DNA of 64,000 nt, taken from positions 220,186 through 284,185 of the forward strand of contig NZ_SDPU01000023.1 in the NCBI RefSeq assembly GCF_004168035.1, read 5' to 3'. Both the position numbers and the translations under genes were made by a program. Source of the DNA: Nocardioides iriomotensis (GTDB taxonomy: Bacteria; Actinomycetota; Actinomycetes; Propionibacteriales; Nocardioidaceae). The notes beneath the pieces were generated by a model. That model made no database searches. It saw only the letters and a list, made by a program, of their open reading frames with translations, and was not told the DNA's origin. Shown piece after piece: positions 37,727 to 48,196 of this stretch. Each line of letters starts with the position of its first letter. The stretch's first letter is position 1.

Positions 37727-38746
37727 TCAGGCCCAGAGCGCGTGGTACGCGTTCAGGGCCGGCTGCCCGCCGAGGTGCGCGTAGAGCACGGTGGCGTCGC
37801 GCGGGATCTCCGCGCTGCGCACCAGGTCGATGAGGCCGGCGAGGGACTTCCCCTCGTAGACCGGGTCGGTGATCATCGCCTCGAGCTCCGCGCCGAGGCG
37901 CATCGCCTCCATCGTCGAGTCCACGGGGATGCCGTACAGGTCGCCCGCCCAGCCCTCCAGCACGGTGATCTCGTCGTCGCGGAGGTCACGGCCCAGCTCG
38001 ATCAGCTCGGCGGTGTGCCGCGCGATCCGGGCGACCTGGTCGGTCGTCTTGGCCAGCGTGGCGGAGGCGTCGATGCCGATGACGCGGCGCCGTACACCGG
38101 TCTGCTCCTCGAGGGCCGCGAACCCGGCGATCATCCCGGCGTGCGTCGAGCCGGTGACCGTGCAGACCACGATCGTGTCGAAGTGCACGCCGAGCGCCTT
38201 CTCCTGCTCGGCCACCTCGAACGCCCAGCTGGCGAACCCCAGCCCGCCGAGCGGGTGCTCGCTCGCGCCCGCCGGGATCGGGTACGGCGTGCCGCCCGCC
38301 TCCTCGACCTCGCGGATCGCGTCCTCCCACGACTGCCGGATGCCGATGTCGAAGCCCGCGGGATCGAGCCGCACGTCGGCGCCCATCATCCGCGACAGCA
38401 GGATGTTGCCGACCTTGTCGTTGACCGGGTCGTCCCAGGGCACCCACTTCTCCTGGACGAGCCGCGCCTTGAGGCCGAGGTGCGCGGCGACGGCGGCGAC
38501 CTGGCGGGTGTGGTTGCTCTGCACTCCCCCGATCGACACGAGCGTGTCGGCGCCGCTGGCCAGCACGTCGGGGACGATGTACTCCAGCTTGCGCACCTTG
38601 TTGCCGCCGTACGCCAGCCCGCTGCTGACGTCCTCGCGCTTGGCCCAGACGTCCGCGCCGCCGAGGTGCTCGGTGAGCCGGGCGAGGCGGTGGACCGGGC
38701 TCGGCCCGAAGGTGAGGGGGTGGCGGGGGAACTCGTGGAGCTTCAT
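37727..38746 (-). CDS. acdS: 1-aminocyclopropane-1-carboxylate deaminase
   Basis: A 339-residue fold-type II PLP enzyme. The PLP lysine is Lys50 in [12 protein letters not shown] and the nucleophile-region [21 protein letters not shown] is present. Tyr297, Glu298 and Leu325 (in VYEGKS and YAHLGG) are the residues that distinguish true ACC deaminases from D-cysteine desulfhydrases. The enzyme degrades ACC, the precursor of ethylene in plants, to 2-oxobutyrate and ammonia, and is typical of plant-associated bacteria. ATG overlaps the stop of the GntR gene as ATGA. Confidence 0.92.
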   Translation of the reverse strand: MKLHEFPRHPLTFGPSPVHRLARLTEHLGGADVWAKREDVSSGLAYGGNKVRKLEYIVPDVLASGADTLVSIGGVQSNHTRQVAAVAAHLGLKARLVQEKWVPWDDPVNDKVGNILLSRMMGADVRLDPAGFDIGIRQSWEDAIREVEEAGGTPYPIPAGASEHPLGGLGFASWAFEVAEQEKALGVHFDTIVVCTVTGSTHAGMIAGFAALEEQTGVRRRVIGIDASATLAKTTDQVARIARHTAELIELGRDLRDDEITVLEGWAGDLYGIPVDSTMEAMRLGAELEAMITDPVYEGKSLAGLIDLVRSAEIPRDATVLYAHLGGQPALNAYHALWA

Positions 38747-39417
38747 GAGGCCTCTTCGTCGCTGATGTCGGGCAGGTCGTGCAGGGAGTGCCAGGTCTCG
38801 TGCGCGACCTCGGCGGCGCGCTCGGTGTCGCGGGCCGCGCACAGGTCGACGAGCGCGACGTGGCGGTCGACCGAGGCCCGACCGGCGTCGGAGGAGAACC
38901 GCAGCCGTTCGAGGCGGCGCAGCACGGGGGTGTACTGGTCGAGCACCGTCGCCGCGGCGGCGTTGCCCGCCACGTCCACGGGTACGGCGTGGAACTCGTC
39001 GTCGGCGGCGAGGGCGGCCTCGGTGTCCCCCGCCGCGAGGGCGGCGGCGAACCGGTCGTTGGCCGCTCGCATCGCGGCGAGGTCGTCGTCGGTCAGCCGG
39101 GCGACCGACTCGGCGACGGCGAGCCGGTGCATGGCCGCGACCACCGAGCGGGCGTCGCGGATCTCGGCCGGCTCGAGCGGCGCGACGGTCGTGGAGCGTC
39201 CCGGCCGGGCCTGGACCAGGCCGACCTGGCCCAGCCGCAGCAGCGCCTCGCGCACCGGGGTCCGGCTCACGCCGAGCCAGGTCGCCAGCTCCCCGTCGCG
39301 CAGCTGCTCCCCCGGCGCGAGCGTGCCGTCGACGATGGCGTCCCGGAGCCGGAGGTAGACACCGTCGCGCAGCAGGGTGCGCGGGATCCGGCGGTCGGAG
39401 TCGAGGGGGACGGGCAC
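38743..39417 (-). CDS. GntR-family regulator (FCD class)
   Basis: A 224-residue GntR regulator. The N-terminal winged helix is [45 protein letters not shown] (about residues 20-64), followed by an FCD-type all-helical ligand domain. It is coupled to acdS, so it probably controls that gene by binding ACC or a related compound. The GTG at 39417 is preferred because a 12-base palindrome stops at the very next base. This leaves little or no leader. A longer start at 39453 is possible but would put the palindrome inside the coding region. Confidence 0.85.
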   Translation of the reverse strand: MPVPLDSDRRIPRTLLRDGVYLRLRDAIVDGTLAPGEQLRDGELATWLGVSRTPVREALLRLGQVGLVQARPGRSTTVAPLEPAEIRDARSVVAAMHRLAVAESVARLTDDDLAAMRAANDRFAAALAAGDTEAALAADDEFHAVPVDVAGNAAAATVLDQYTPVLRRLERLRFSSDAGRASVDRHVALVDLCAARDTERAAEVAHETWHSLHDLPDISDEEAS

Positions 39418-39429
39418 GCAATATATTGC
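39418..39429. promoter_or_regulatory. Palindrome GCAATATATTGC at the GntR start
   Basis: A perfect 12-base inverted repeat directly abutting the GTG start codon. It is the only strongly AT-rich spot in the region and includes a -10-like AATATAT. It is the likely operator and core promoter of the gntR-acdS pair. Confidence 0.7.
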
Positions 39430-39557
39430 ACACCGCGAGGTCGGCCGGCGCAACCTCGCGTCCGAGGCGTGACACCGGGCCCGCCCCGGCGCATGGTGGT
39501 CAAGCGAGCGTTACCGCACTCCCGCGGTCGCCGCACTCTCCGAGGGGGCTCGCCACC

Positions 39558-40085
39558 ATGCGCAGGAAGATCTCGTTCGCCGTCGCCACCGTCGCGGTCG
39601 CCGCCGTCGCCCTGACCAACCCGGTCGTGGCCGACGCGGCCCGGAGGATCGGGTCGGGCGACATCCGCAACGACAGCGTCCGCAGCAAGGACGTGCACAA
39701 CGACACGCTCCGCTCCAAGGACATCCACGACGGCTCGATCAAGGCGAAGGACCTGCGGATCGGCGCGGGCTCGGTGTCGGCGTACGCCCGGGTCATCGCC
39801 ACCGGCGTGGTGCCGACGCTCGACGCGGGTCGCACGAAGAACGTCGTGTCCGTGACGCGCGTGTCGACCGGCGTCTACTGCCTGGAGCTCGCCGCCGGCG
39901 TCAACCGCACGGTCGCGGTCGTGGCCGCGCCGGAGGGCGCGCTGGGCAACGCGAGCGCGCAGTGGACGAACGACTGCGGCACCAACGGCATCCAGGTGCA
40001 GACCGAGCGGCTCAGCGTCGGCGGCGGAGGCAACCTCAACAGCACGGTGGAGAACTCCGTCTCCTTCCACGTCCTCGTCCCCTGA
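39558..40085 (+). CDS. Secreted repeat protein, function unknown (copy 2)
   Basis: A 175-residue paralogue of the protein at 37071. The signal peptide KKI/KIS...VVADAARRIG is close to the first copy, followed by three DI/DV repeats (SGDIRNDSVRSKDVHNDTL, then SKDIHDGSIKAKDL). The C-terminal half has GVYCLELAAGVNRTVAV and NDCGTNGIQVQTE, aligning with the other copy through its whole length, but with fewer repeats. The ATG is preceded by a GAGGGGG ribosome-binding stretch. A terminator hairpin lies 36 bases after its stop. Confidence 0.72.
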   Translation: MRRKISFAVATVAVAAVALTNPVVADAARRIGSGDIRNDSVRSKDVHNDTLRSKDIHDGSIKAKDLRIGAGSVSAYARVIATGVVPTLDAGRTKNVVSVTRVSTGVYCLELAAGVNRTVAVVAAPEGALGNASAQWTNDCGTNGIQVQTERLSVGGGGNLNSTVENSVSFHVLVP

Positions 40086-40120
40086 GCGCGACCGGGCGGG
40101 AACCGGAGGCGCAACGACGA

Positions 40121-40153
40121 GGACGGCCGGACCCCACGGGGGTCCGGCCGTCC
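40121..40153. terminator. Hairpin between the secreted protein copy 2 and katG
   Basis: A perfect 15-base stem (40121-40135 with 40139-40153) with the 3-base loop ACG, between two convergent genes. Probably a bidirectional terminator. Confidence 0.7.
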
Positions 40154-40169
40154 GTGCGTGGTGGCGCGG

Positions 40170-42440
<2,271 letters not shown>

Positions 42441-42863
42441 TCAGGAGGCCTTGCAGTCGGGGCAGGTGCCCCAGTAGACGACCTCGGCCTCGTCGATCGT
42501 GAAGCCGTGGTCCTCGGACGCGGTCAGACAGGGGATCTCGCCGACGGCACAGTCGACGTCGGCGATGGCGCCGCAGGATCGGCACACGACGTGGTGGTGG
42601 TTGTCCCCCACCCGCGACTCGTAGCGCGCGACCGAGCCGGACGGCTGGATGCGGCGGACCAGTCCCGCCGCGGTCAACGCCCGGAGGACGTCGTACACGG
42701 CCTGGTGGGAGACCTGGCCGAGTCGGGCGCGGCTGGCGTCGAGGATCGCGTCGGTGTCGGCGTGCGGCAGCTCGTGCACGGCCGCCAGGACGGCGAGCCG
42801 GGGCTGCGTGACCCGGAGCTCGACCCCTCGCAGCAGGCCCGCGAGGTGCTCGTTCGTGGTCAT
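42441..42863 (-). CDS. furA: Fur-family regulator (FurA-type)
   Basis: A 140-residue Fur-family repressor. The winged helix contains PRLAVLAAVHELPHADTDAILDASR, the metal-binding loop is HHHVVCRSCG (CxxC) and a second pair sits in YWGTCPDC near the C terminus, giving the structural zinc site. Position directly in front of katG makes it the H2O2-responsive FurA of actinobacteria, which represses its own operon. ATG at 42863. An inverted repeat TCTTGA-N5-TCAAGA lies 20 bases upstream. Confidence 0.93.
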   Translation of the reverse strand: MTTNEHLAGLLRGVELRVTQPRLAVLAAVHELPHADTDAILDASRARLGQVSHQAVYDVLRALTAAGLVRRIQPSGSVARYESRVGDNHHHVVCRSCGAIADVDCAVGEIPCLTASEDHGFTIDEAEVVYWGTCPDCKAS

Positions 42864-42882
42864 GGCACGACCCTACCCATGA

Positions 42883-42899
42883 TCTTGAACGAGTCAAGA
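42883..42899. promoter_or_regulatory. Inverted repeat in front of furA
   Basis: TCTTGA-ACGAG-TCAAGA, a perfect 6-5-6 palindrome 20 bases before the furA start, where the -10 region must lie. It is the candidate FurA operator. Confidence 0.6.
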
Positions 42900-42918
42900 A
42901 GAGGGGTAAGCCGCTCCC

Positions 42919-44046
42919 CTACGGAACCGGCGCCTCGCCGGGTGGTGCCGGGTTGTCGAAGAGGCCGGCGTCCCGGAGCAGGCGCAGCGCGTTGAGCAGC
43001 CCGGAGGTCAGCGGTGCCGCCAGGATGGCGCCCATCAGCCCGAACAGCAGGGTGCCAGCGGTGGTGGTGATCAGCACCACCAGCGGGTGCAGCCGCAGGG
43101 ACCGTCCGAACGCGAAGGGCTCGAGCAGGTTCTGGATCGTGTTGTTGGCCAGCAGGACGATGGCCAGCATCGTGAGCGCGACGGGCAGCCCGTGCGCCCC
43201 GAGCGCGACGACGACGGCGAACCCGCCCGCGACGAACGCGCCGAAGTACGGCACGTACGACCCGATGAACGACACCAGCGCGATCGCGCCGGCATGGGGG
43301 ACGTCCAGCACGAGGGCGCCGAGACCGACGACGACTGCGTTCGCCACGCCGAGCTCGGTGAGGCCGAGTGCGTAGCCGCGGAAGGCGTGCACGGTCCCCT
43401 GCATCACCTGCTCGGCCAGGCGTGGCGGCAGGGCGACGTGGCCGGCTGCCCAGGTGGTGAGCGGCTCCCAGTCCTTGAGCAGGAACAGCAGCATGAACGT
43501 GCCCAGGACGATCCCGACGAGCACCGCGGCCACCGAGGAGATCGCCGAACCGAGCCAGCCGACCAGCAGGGCGCGCATCGCACCCCGCAGGACGCCGCCG
43601 AGCGCAGCACCCCGGCTGGTCTCGGGGTCGACCTGGTCGCTCGCGGACTCCAGCCCGGTCGCGACGTCCTGCCAGATGTCGGCGCTCTCGTCGAGGAGGA
43701 CCAGGATCACGAGAACCGCGACGACCACGACGAGCGAGAGCCCCAGGAGCAGGACGAGGGCAGCCCCGAGCCAGCGCGGAACGTGCCAGAGCTGCAGCCG
43801 GTCGACGACCGGCACGAGGACCGCCGCCAGGACCGCGGCGAGGACGAGCGGGATCAGCAGCGGCGTGACGCGCGCCAGGAGGAGCAGGACGATCCCGACC
43901 AGGACGACGACGCCCACGATGAGCCACGCCCCGAGGCCGAGGACGCGCAACCACGACGGCAGCTCCAGGTGCACGATCTCCTGGCCCGCCGCCGTCGCCG
44001 CGCGCCGTGCACGCCGTACGGCGTCCTCACGCTCCTCCTCGGTCAC
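42919..44046 (-). CDS. AI-2E family membrane protein
   Basis: A 375-residue membrane protein with about eight helices. The family is also called UPF0118/PerM. VLGTFMLLFLLKDW and the C-terminal LANNTIQNLLEPFAFGRSLRLHPLVVL and LLFGLMGAILAAPLTSGLLNALR blocks are clear. Members export AI-2, or exchange Na+ or other ions; substrate cannot be read. An N-terminal charged region with two Glu-rich segments precedes the first helix. GTG start; its upstream neighbour on the same strand, the peptidoglycan-binding lipoprotein gene, ends 7 bases before it. Confidence 0.88.
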   Translation of the reverse strand: MTEEEREDAVRRARRAATAAGQEIVHLELPSWLRVLGLGAWLIVGVVVLVGIVLLLLARVTPLLIPLVLAAVLAAVLVPVVDRLQLWHVPRWLGAALVLLLGLSLVVVVAVLVILVLLDESADIWQDVATGLESASDQVDPETSRGAALGGVLRGAMRALLVGWLGSAISSVAAVLVGIVLGTFMLLFLLKDWEPLTTWAAGHVALPPRLAEQVMQGTVHAFRGYALGLTELGVANAVVVGLGALVLDVPHAGAIALVSFIGSYVPYFGAFVAGGFAVVVALGAHGLPVALTMLAIVLLANNTIQNLLEPFAFGRSLRLHPLVVLITTTAGTLLFGLMGAILAAPLTSGLLNALRLLRDAGLFDNPAPPGEAPVP

Positions 44047-44053
44047 GTCGCCG

Positions 44054-45238
44054 TCAGCCCGTGCCGTCGGAGGGCGACGTCGACGGTGATCCCGTCGTCG
44101 TCGACGCTGCCGAGGGGGACGGCTCGGGGGACGGGACGGCGTCGCGGATGTCCGCGAGCACCTGCCCGGCGGTGGCGATGGCTTCCTCGAGCGCGGCCAG
44201 GGTCGCGGGGTCGACGGCGCCGGTCTGCTTCACCCCGAGCTCCTTCTGGAACCGGGTCAGCGCCTCGGTGAGCTCCGGGGTCCACTCCCCGTCGACCGGG
44301 CCGTCCCAGTAGCCGGCCAGCTTCAGGGTCTGCTGCACGGCGGCGGTGCTCGCCACTGCTTCCTGGGCCGCCGCACCACCGGCCTTCGACAGGTCCGACT
44401 GGAGGGCGGCCTGGGTCGCCTTGTCGACGGCACCGGTCACCGGGAGGTCGTGCTCCCTCTGCACGGACTCGACGGCCTCGACCGTGGCCGGGCCGTACGC
44501 ACCGTCGACCGGTCCGTCGTAGTAGCCGGCCTGCTCCAGGGACTGCTGGAGTCGCTTCGTGTAGTCGTGCACGGCTGCCTGGGCCTGCTGCTCCTCCTCG
44601 GGGGTCAGGCAGCCCGCGTCCACGACCAGCCCCATCCACGCGACCTCGAGCGCGACGGCGGCGGCGTTGAGCTCCCGGGTCGCCTGTGCCAGCGGGGTGC
44701 TGTCGGTGACCGCGTTCACGGCCGCGTCGAGATCGGCCTCCGCGGCCTCGACCTGGTTGACCGTCGAGGCCGGTACCAACGGTGAGGCTGACGGCTCGCT
44801 CTCCGGCGTGGCGTTCGAGTTCGTGGCCTTCTGACCGTTCTTGGCGCGCTTGAGAGCCGCCTTCGCGTCCGCCAGGTCCTGTTCGGCGTCGGCCACCCCC
44901 TGGTGGGCGTCGACGGCGGTCTCGGCCGCCGCGAGGGCCTCTCCCCCGGGAGCCGCCAGGTCCGTCCCGGCGTCCCGGACGTCGCCCACCGTGGGAGCGG
45001 TCGAGTGGAGGATGTCGCCGTAGCGGTCGAGGGCGACGACATAGCTGCGGGAGGACCCGCAGAACGCGCTCGATGCCTCCTCGAACGCGCTCCGGGCGTC
45101 GGTCAGCGCCTGCTGCTTGAGGGTCACCTGAGCCTCGGCGCGCTGCACCTGCTGCTCGGGATCGCCGCTGCCGCAGCCCGCAGCCGAGAGGGCGATGGCC
45201 ATGGCCACCGCGCAGACACGTTCCCGTCGTGCGCGCAT
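44054..45238 (-). CDS. Peptidoglycan-binding lipoprotein
   Basis: A 394-residue lipoprotein (lipobox AAGC near residue 22). A coiled coil from residue 28 to about 130 includes VTLKQQALTDARSAFEEASSAF and KAALKRAKNGQKA. A Ser/Pro-rich linker follows, then a second helical part with a Cys pair. Two PG-binding-1 domains are seen: RLQQSLEQAGYYDGPVDGAYGPATVEAV and QQTLKLAGYWDGPVDGEWTPELTEAL (about residues 232-340). It ends in a Ser/Thr/Pro-rich tail. It probably links the outer membrane face to the cell wall. The AI-2E gene follows in the same operon. Confidence 0.82.
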   Translation of the reverse strand: MRARRERVCAVAMAIALSAAGCGSGDPEQQVQRAEAQVTLKQQALTDARSAFEEASSAFCGSSRSYVVALDRYGDILHSTAPTVGDVRDAGTDLAAPGGEALAAAETAVDAHQGVADAEQDLADAKAALKRAKNGQKATNSNATPESEPSASPLVPASTVNQVEAAEADLDAAVNAVTDSTPLAQATRELNAAAVALEVAWMGLVVDAGCLTPEEEQQAQAAVHDYTKRLQQSLEQAGYYDGPVDGAYGPATVEAVESVQREHDLPVTGAVDKATQAALQSDLSKAGGAAAQEAVASTAAVQQTLKLAGYWDGPVDGEWTPELTEALTRFQKELGVKQTGAVDPATLAALEEAIATAGQVLADIRDAVPSPEPSPSAASTTTGSPSTSPSDGTG

Positions 45239-45321
45239 CGCGGCACCCCTCTCCCGTGAGCGGGTGCGGACTCCCGGCGGGGCGCTCGAGCAGACGCTAG
45301 AGAGACCGGAGCCGCTGCGGC

Positions 45322-45340
45322 GTCACCCGGGAAGGGTGAC
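45322..45340. repeat. Inverted repeat GTCACCC-N5-GGGTGAC, copy 1
   Basis: GTCACCC (45322-45328), spacer GGGAA and GGGTGAC (45334-45340). It covers the last codons of the gene at 45323 (Val-Thr-Leu-Pro-Gly-stop). A copy with the same spacing and the same GGCCGCC flank is at 45909. Confidence 0.5.
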
Positions 45341-45808
45341 GGCCGCCCGCACCTGGTCGATCATCGACGCCTCACGCTGGCTCACCTGCTCGGCGCCGAA
45401 CCCCATGAACCCGCCCTCCTTGGCAGCGTTCGCGGCTGCCTGGGCGACCTCGACCATCCACCGGCCGAACGCCTCCGCCTCCCCCGGCTCGGCCTTGGCC
45501 GCGACCAACGCCTGCACGGTGCGCAGCTCGTCGACCACCTGGTCGCCGGCCGGCCCGGAACCCTCGGGCTTGAACCCCTTCAGCGGGTTCTGATGCTCCT
45601 GCACCATGGCCTGGAGGTCGAGCGCGACGTCCGAGAGCAGCTGCTCGCGGCTGGGCGGGTTGGTGGCGGCCTTGAGGCTCGCCATGCTCTCCTTGGCCGC
45701 CTCGATCGGGCCGCCGGGATCGGCGAGGGTGATCGCGGCCCCCGCCACGAACGGCGCACGCACGATCCGGGCCCAGTCCTGCTCGTCGAAGTCGCTCTTC
45801 GCGGTCAC
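45323..45808 (-). CDS. Hypothetical protein, 161 residues
   Basis: A soluble alpha-helical protein of a family widespread in actinobacteria, seen here as WARIVRAPFVAGAAITLADPGGPIEAAKESMASLKAA near the N terminus, then a middle domain (LLSDVALDLQAMVQEHQNP) and a C-terminal EAEAFGRWMVEVAQAAANAAKEGGFMGFG. No catalytic motif is visible. The ATG at 45808 is not preceded by a strong ribosome-binding site. It is divergent from the sugar importer and shares the control region at 45809-45980. Confidence 0.7.
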   Translation of the reverse strand: MTAKSDFDEQDWARIVRAPFVAGAAITLADPGGPIEAAKESMASLKAATNPPSREQLLSDVALDLQAMVQEHQNPLKGFKPEGSGPAGDQVVDELRTVQALVAAKAEPGEAEAFGRWMVEVAQAAANAAKEGGFMGFGAEQVSQREASMIDQVRAAVTLPG

Positions 45809-45908
45809 GGTTCCTCCTCTGGTCCAGGCGCTTTCCTGGGCGCACCCACGCGGCGGATGACCAGCGCCGACTGGTCGCGACGGTCACCCGGCCCCGGCGT
45901 CGCGGGGC

Positions 45909-45925
45909 TCACCCAAGAAGGGTGA
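45909..45925. repeat. Inverted repeat TCACCC-N5-GGGTGA, copy 2
   Basis: TCACCC, spacer AAGAA and GGGTGA, lying between the two divergent genes 100 bases from one start and 56 from the other. Spacing and flank match the copy at 45322. Confidence 0.5.
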
Positions 45926-45935
45926 CCGGCCGCCG

Positions 45936-45960
45936 TGCACCACCGGTTAAGTGTGGTGCA
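45936..45960. promoter_or_regulatory. Inverted repeat TGCACCAC-N9-GTGGTGCA in front of the sugar importer
   Basis: A perfect 8-base palindrome with a 9-base spacer, ending 20 bases before the ATG of the binding-protein gene. The spacer includes TTAA, a possible -10 part. It is a strong candidate operator for the importer operon. Confidence 0.65.
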
Positions 45961-45980
45961 GGCGAGACATGGGAGGGCGC

Positions 45981-47249
45981 ATGGACGGGGTACGCCGTCG
46001 CTTCGCCGCCTCGGTGGCACTGATCAGCGCCTCGGGGTTGCTGGCTGCCTGCGCGACCGAGGGCGGCTCCGGCACGACGCTGACCTGGTACATCAACCCC
46101 GATGCGGGGGGCCAGGAGAAGGTCGCGGAGAACTGCAGCACCGACGACTACACGATCGCGGTGCAGGTCCTGCCGCAGAGCGCCAGCGAGCAGCGCATCC
46201 AGCTCTCGCGGCGACTCGCGGCGGAGGACCCCGAGATCGACATCATGAGCATCGACCCGCCCTACACGGCGGAGTTCGCGAACGCCGGTTTCCTCGCCCC
46301 GATCCCCGACGACCTGCAGTCCAGGTTGGAGAAGCAGTCCTTCAAGGGCGCGGTAGACGCAGCCGTCTGGGACGGCCGGCTCGTCGTCGCACCGTTCTGG
46401 TCCAACACCCAGGTGCTCTGGTACCGCAAGTCGTTCGCCGAGAAGGCCGGCATCGACATGACGCAGCCGGTCACCTGGGACCAGCTCACCGAGACCGCCG
46501 CGGACAACGGCGGCACGGTGGCGGTGCAGGCCAACAAGTACGAGGGCTACTCGGTGTGGATCAACGCCCTGATCTCCGGTGCCGGCGGCGAGATCGCGAC
46601 CAACACCGACCGAGGGATCAACCTGACCGTCGACGTCGCCTCCCCCGCGGGCGAGGACGCGGCGAGCATCATCGAGAGGCTCGCGGCGTCCCCCGCCGCA
46701 CCGGCCGACCTGTCGGTCTCGAACGAGGGCACGGCGGGCGGCACGTTCGGCGGGCCGGAAGGGGCGTTCATGGTCAACTGGACCTACATCTGGACGAACT
46801 ACGACGCCACCCAGCCCGAGGTGAAGGACGACCTCGGTTTCGCCCGGTACCCGCGGTCCACGGAGGGTGAGGACTCCCGCCCGCCGTACGGCGGCATCGG
46901 CGTCGGCGTGAGTGCCTACTCGCAGCACGTCGACGAGGCGATGCAGGCGATCGAGTGCATCACCTCGCCCGACAACCAGGGTGTGAACGCGGAGATCACC
47001 GGCAACATGCCGGCCAGCGCTGCCGGCTACGACTACCCGGCGCTGGCCAAGATCTACCCCCCACGGCTGCTCGCGCTGTTCCAGGAGAGCCTCGACGCGG
47101 CGGCGCCTCGCACCGTCACGCCGTACTGGAGCGACATCTCCGGCGCGCTCCTGGCCTCCTGGCACCCGCCCGACACCGTCCGGGCGCAGACGCCGCCGGA
47201 CTCGCAGCAGCTGATCGAGGACGTGCTGCACGGAAGGAGCCTGCTGTGA
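45981..47249 (+). CDS. lpqY: Sugar ABC transporter substrate-binding lipoprotein
   Basis: A 422-residue lipoprotein with a signal peptide ending in the lipobox LLAAC near residue 20. It is a family-1 extracellular solute-binding protein (sugar type): DIDIMSIDPPYTAEFANAGFLAPIPDDL and the central NYDATQPEVKDDLGFARYP are typical. Layout and the SugABC-type neighbours suggest trehalose or a related disaccharide as ligand, though the sequence alone does not fix it. ATG 45981 follows GGGAGG. Its stop overlaps the permease start. Confidence 0.8.
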   Translation: MDGVRRRFAASVALISASGLLAACATEGGSGTTLTWYINPDAGGQEKVAENCSTDDYTIAVQVLPQSASEQRIQLSRRLAAEDPEIDIMSIDPPYTAEFANAGFLAPIPDDLQSRLEKQSFKGAVDAAVWDGRLVVAPFWSNTQVLWYRKSFAEKAGIDMTQPVTWDQLTETAADNGGTVAVQANKYEGYSVWINALISGAGGEIATNTDRGINLTVDVASPAGEDAASIIERLAASPAAPADLSVSNEGTAGGTFGGPEGAFMVNWTYIWTNYDATQPEVKDDLGFARYPRSTEGEDSRPPYGGIGVGVSAYSQHVDEAMQAIECITSPDNQGVNAEITGNMPASAAGYDYPALAKIYPPRLLALFQESLDAAAPRTVTPYWSDISGALLASWHPPDTVRAQTPPDSQQLIEDVLHGRSLL

Positions 47250-48196
47250 GCACCGCGACCGCGGGGGTCAAGGCCACTGGGAAGACCGTCACCAAGAAGC
47301 GGAGCGACCGGGCACGGTCCGAGAACCGGCTGGGTCAACGCCTCGTGGCGCCGGCCGTGGTCGTGATGCTGGCCGTCACGGCGTGGCCGATGATCCAGGC
47401 CCTCTACCTCTCGTTGTTCCGGTACCGGCTCACGTCACCCGACGACAAGGATTTCATCGGCCTCAGCAACTACGGGACGGTGCTCACCGACCAGCTGTTC
47501 TGGCAGGACACCTTCAACACGCTCCTGATCATGGTGGTCACGGTCGCGGTGGAGCTGGTCATCGGCTTCGCGTTCGCGATGGTGATGCACCGCATCGTGT
47601 TCGCCCGCGGCGCCGTGCGCACGTCGATCCTGATCCCCTACGGCATCATCACCGTGGTCTCGGCGTACGCCTGGCAGTTCGCGTTCAGCCTCAACAACGG
47701 CTGGGTCAACTCATGGTTCGCCTGGCTGCCCTGGCTCGAGCCGGACACGAACTGGTTCGGTAGCCACTGGCCGGCGATGTTCGCGATCATGATCTCGGAG
47801 ATCTGGAAGACGACGCCGTTCATGGCGCTCCTGCTGCTGGCAGGACTGGCCCAGATCTCCGAGGACATGATCGAGGCGGCCAAGGTCGACGGCGCCACCT
47901 GGTGGCAGCGGCTCTTCAAGGTGATCCTCCCGAACATGAAGGCCGCGATCATGGTCGCGGTGCTGTTCCGGGCGCTCGACGCCTTCCGCATCTTCGACAA
48001 CATCTACGTGATGACCAAGGGTGCCCAGGACACCGAGTCGTCGTCGTTCCTGACCTATCGACAGGTGATCGAGCAGATGCAGCTCGGTCTCGGGTCGGCT
48101 CTCTCGGTGCTGCTGTTCATCTCGGTGCTGCTGCTGGCCTTCCTGATCGTCAAGCTCTTCAAGGTCGACCTGGCGCAGGCGAGGGGTGAGGGCTGA
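47246..48196 (+). CDS. sugA: Sugar ABC transporter permease (SugA-like)
   Basis: A 316-residue permease with six helices. The EAA loop that contacts the ATPase is EDMIEAAKVDGATWWQRLFKVILPNM near residue 205-230. A charged N-terminal cytoplasmic tail of about 25 residues precedes the first helix. It starts at GTG in the stop codon of the binding-protein gene and ends within the start of the second permease (TGATG). Import of a sugar is the inferred role. Confidence 0.85.
   Translation: MSTATAGVKATGKTVTKKRSDRARSENRLGQRLVAPAVVVMLAVTAWPMIQALYLSLFRYRLTSPDDKDFIGLSNYGTVLTDQLFWQDTFNTLLIMVVTVAVELVIGFAFAMVMHRIVFARGAVRTSILIPYGIITVVSAYAWQFAFSLNNGWVNSWFAWLPWLEPDTNWFGSHWPAMFAIMISEIWKTTPFMALLLLAGLAQISEDMIEAAKVDGATWWQRLFKVILPNMKAAIMVAVLFRALDAFRIFDNIYVMTKGAQDTESSSFLTYRQVIEQMQLGLGSALSVLLFISVLLLAFLIVKLFKVDLAQARGEG

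Noticed and set aside
37727..38746. D-cysteine desulfhydrase instead of ACC deaminase
   Set aside because: Glu298 and Leu325 match true ACC deaminases; desulfhydrases have Ser or Thr at these places.
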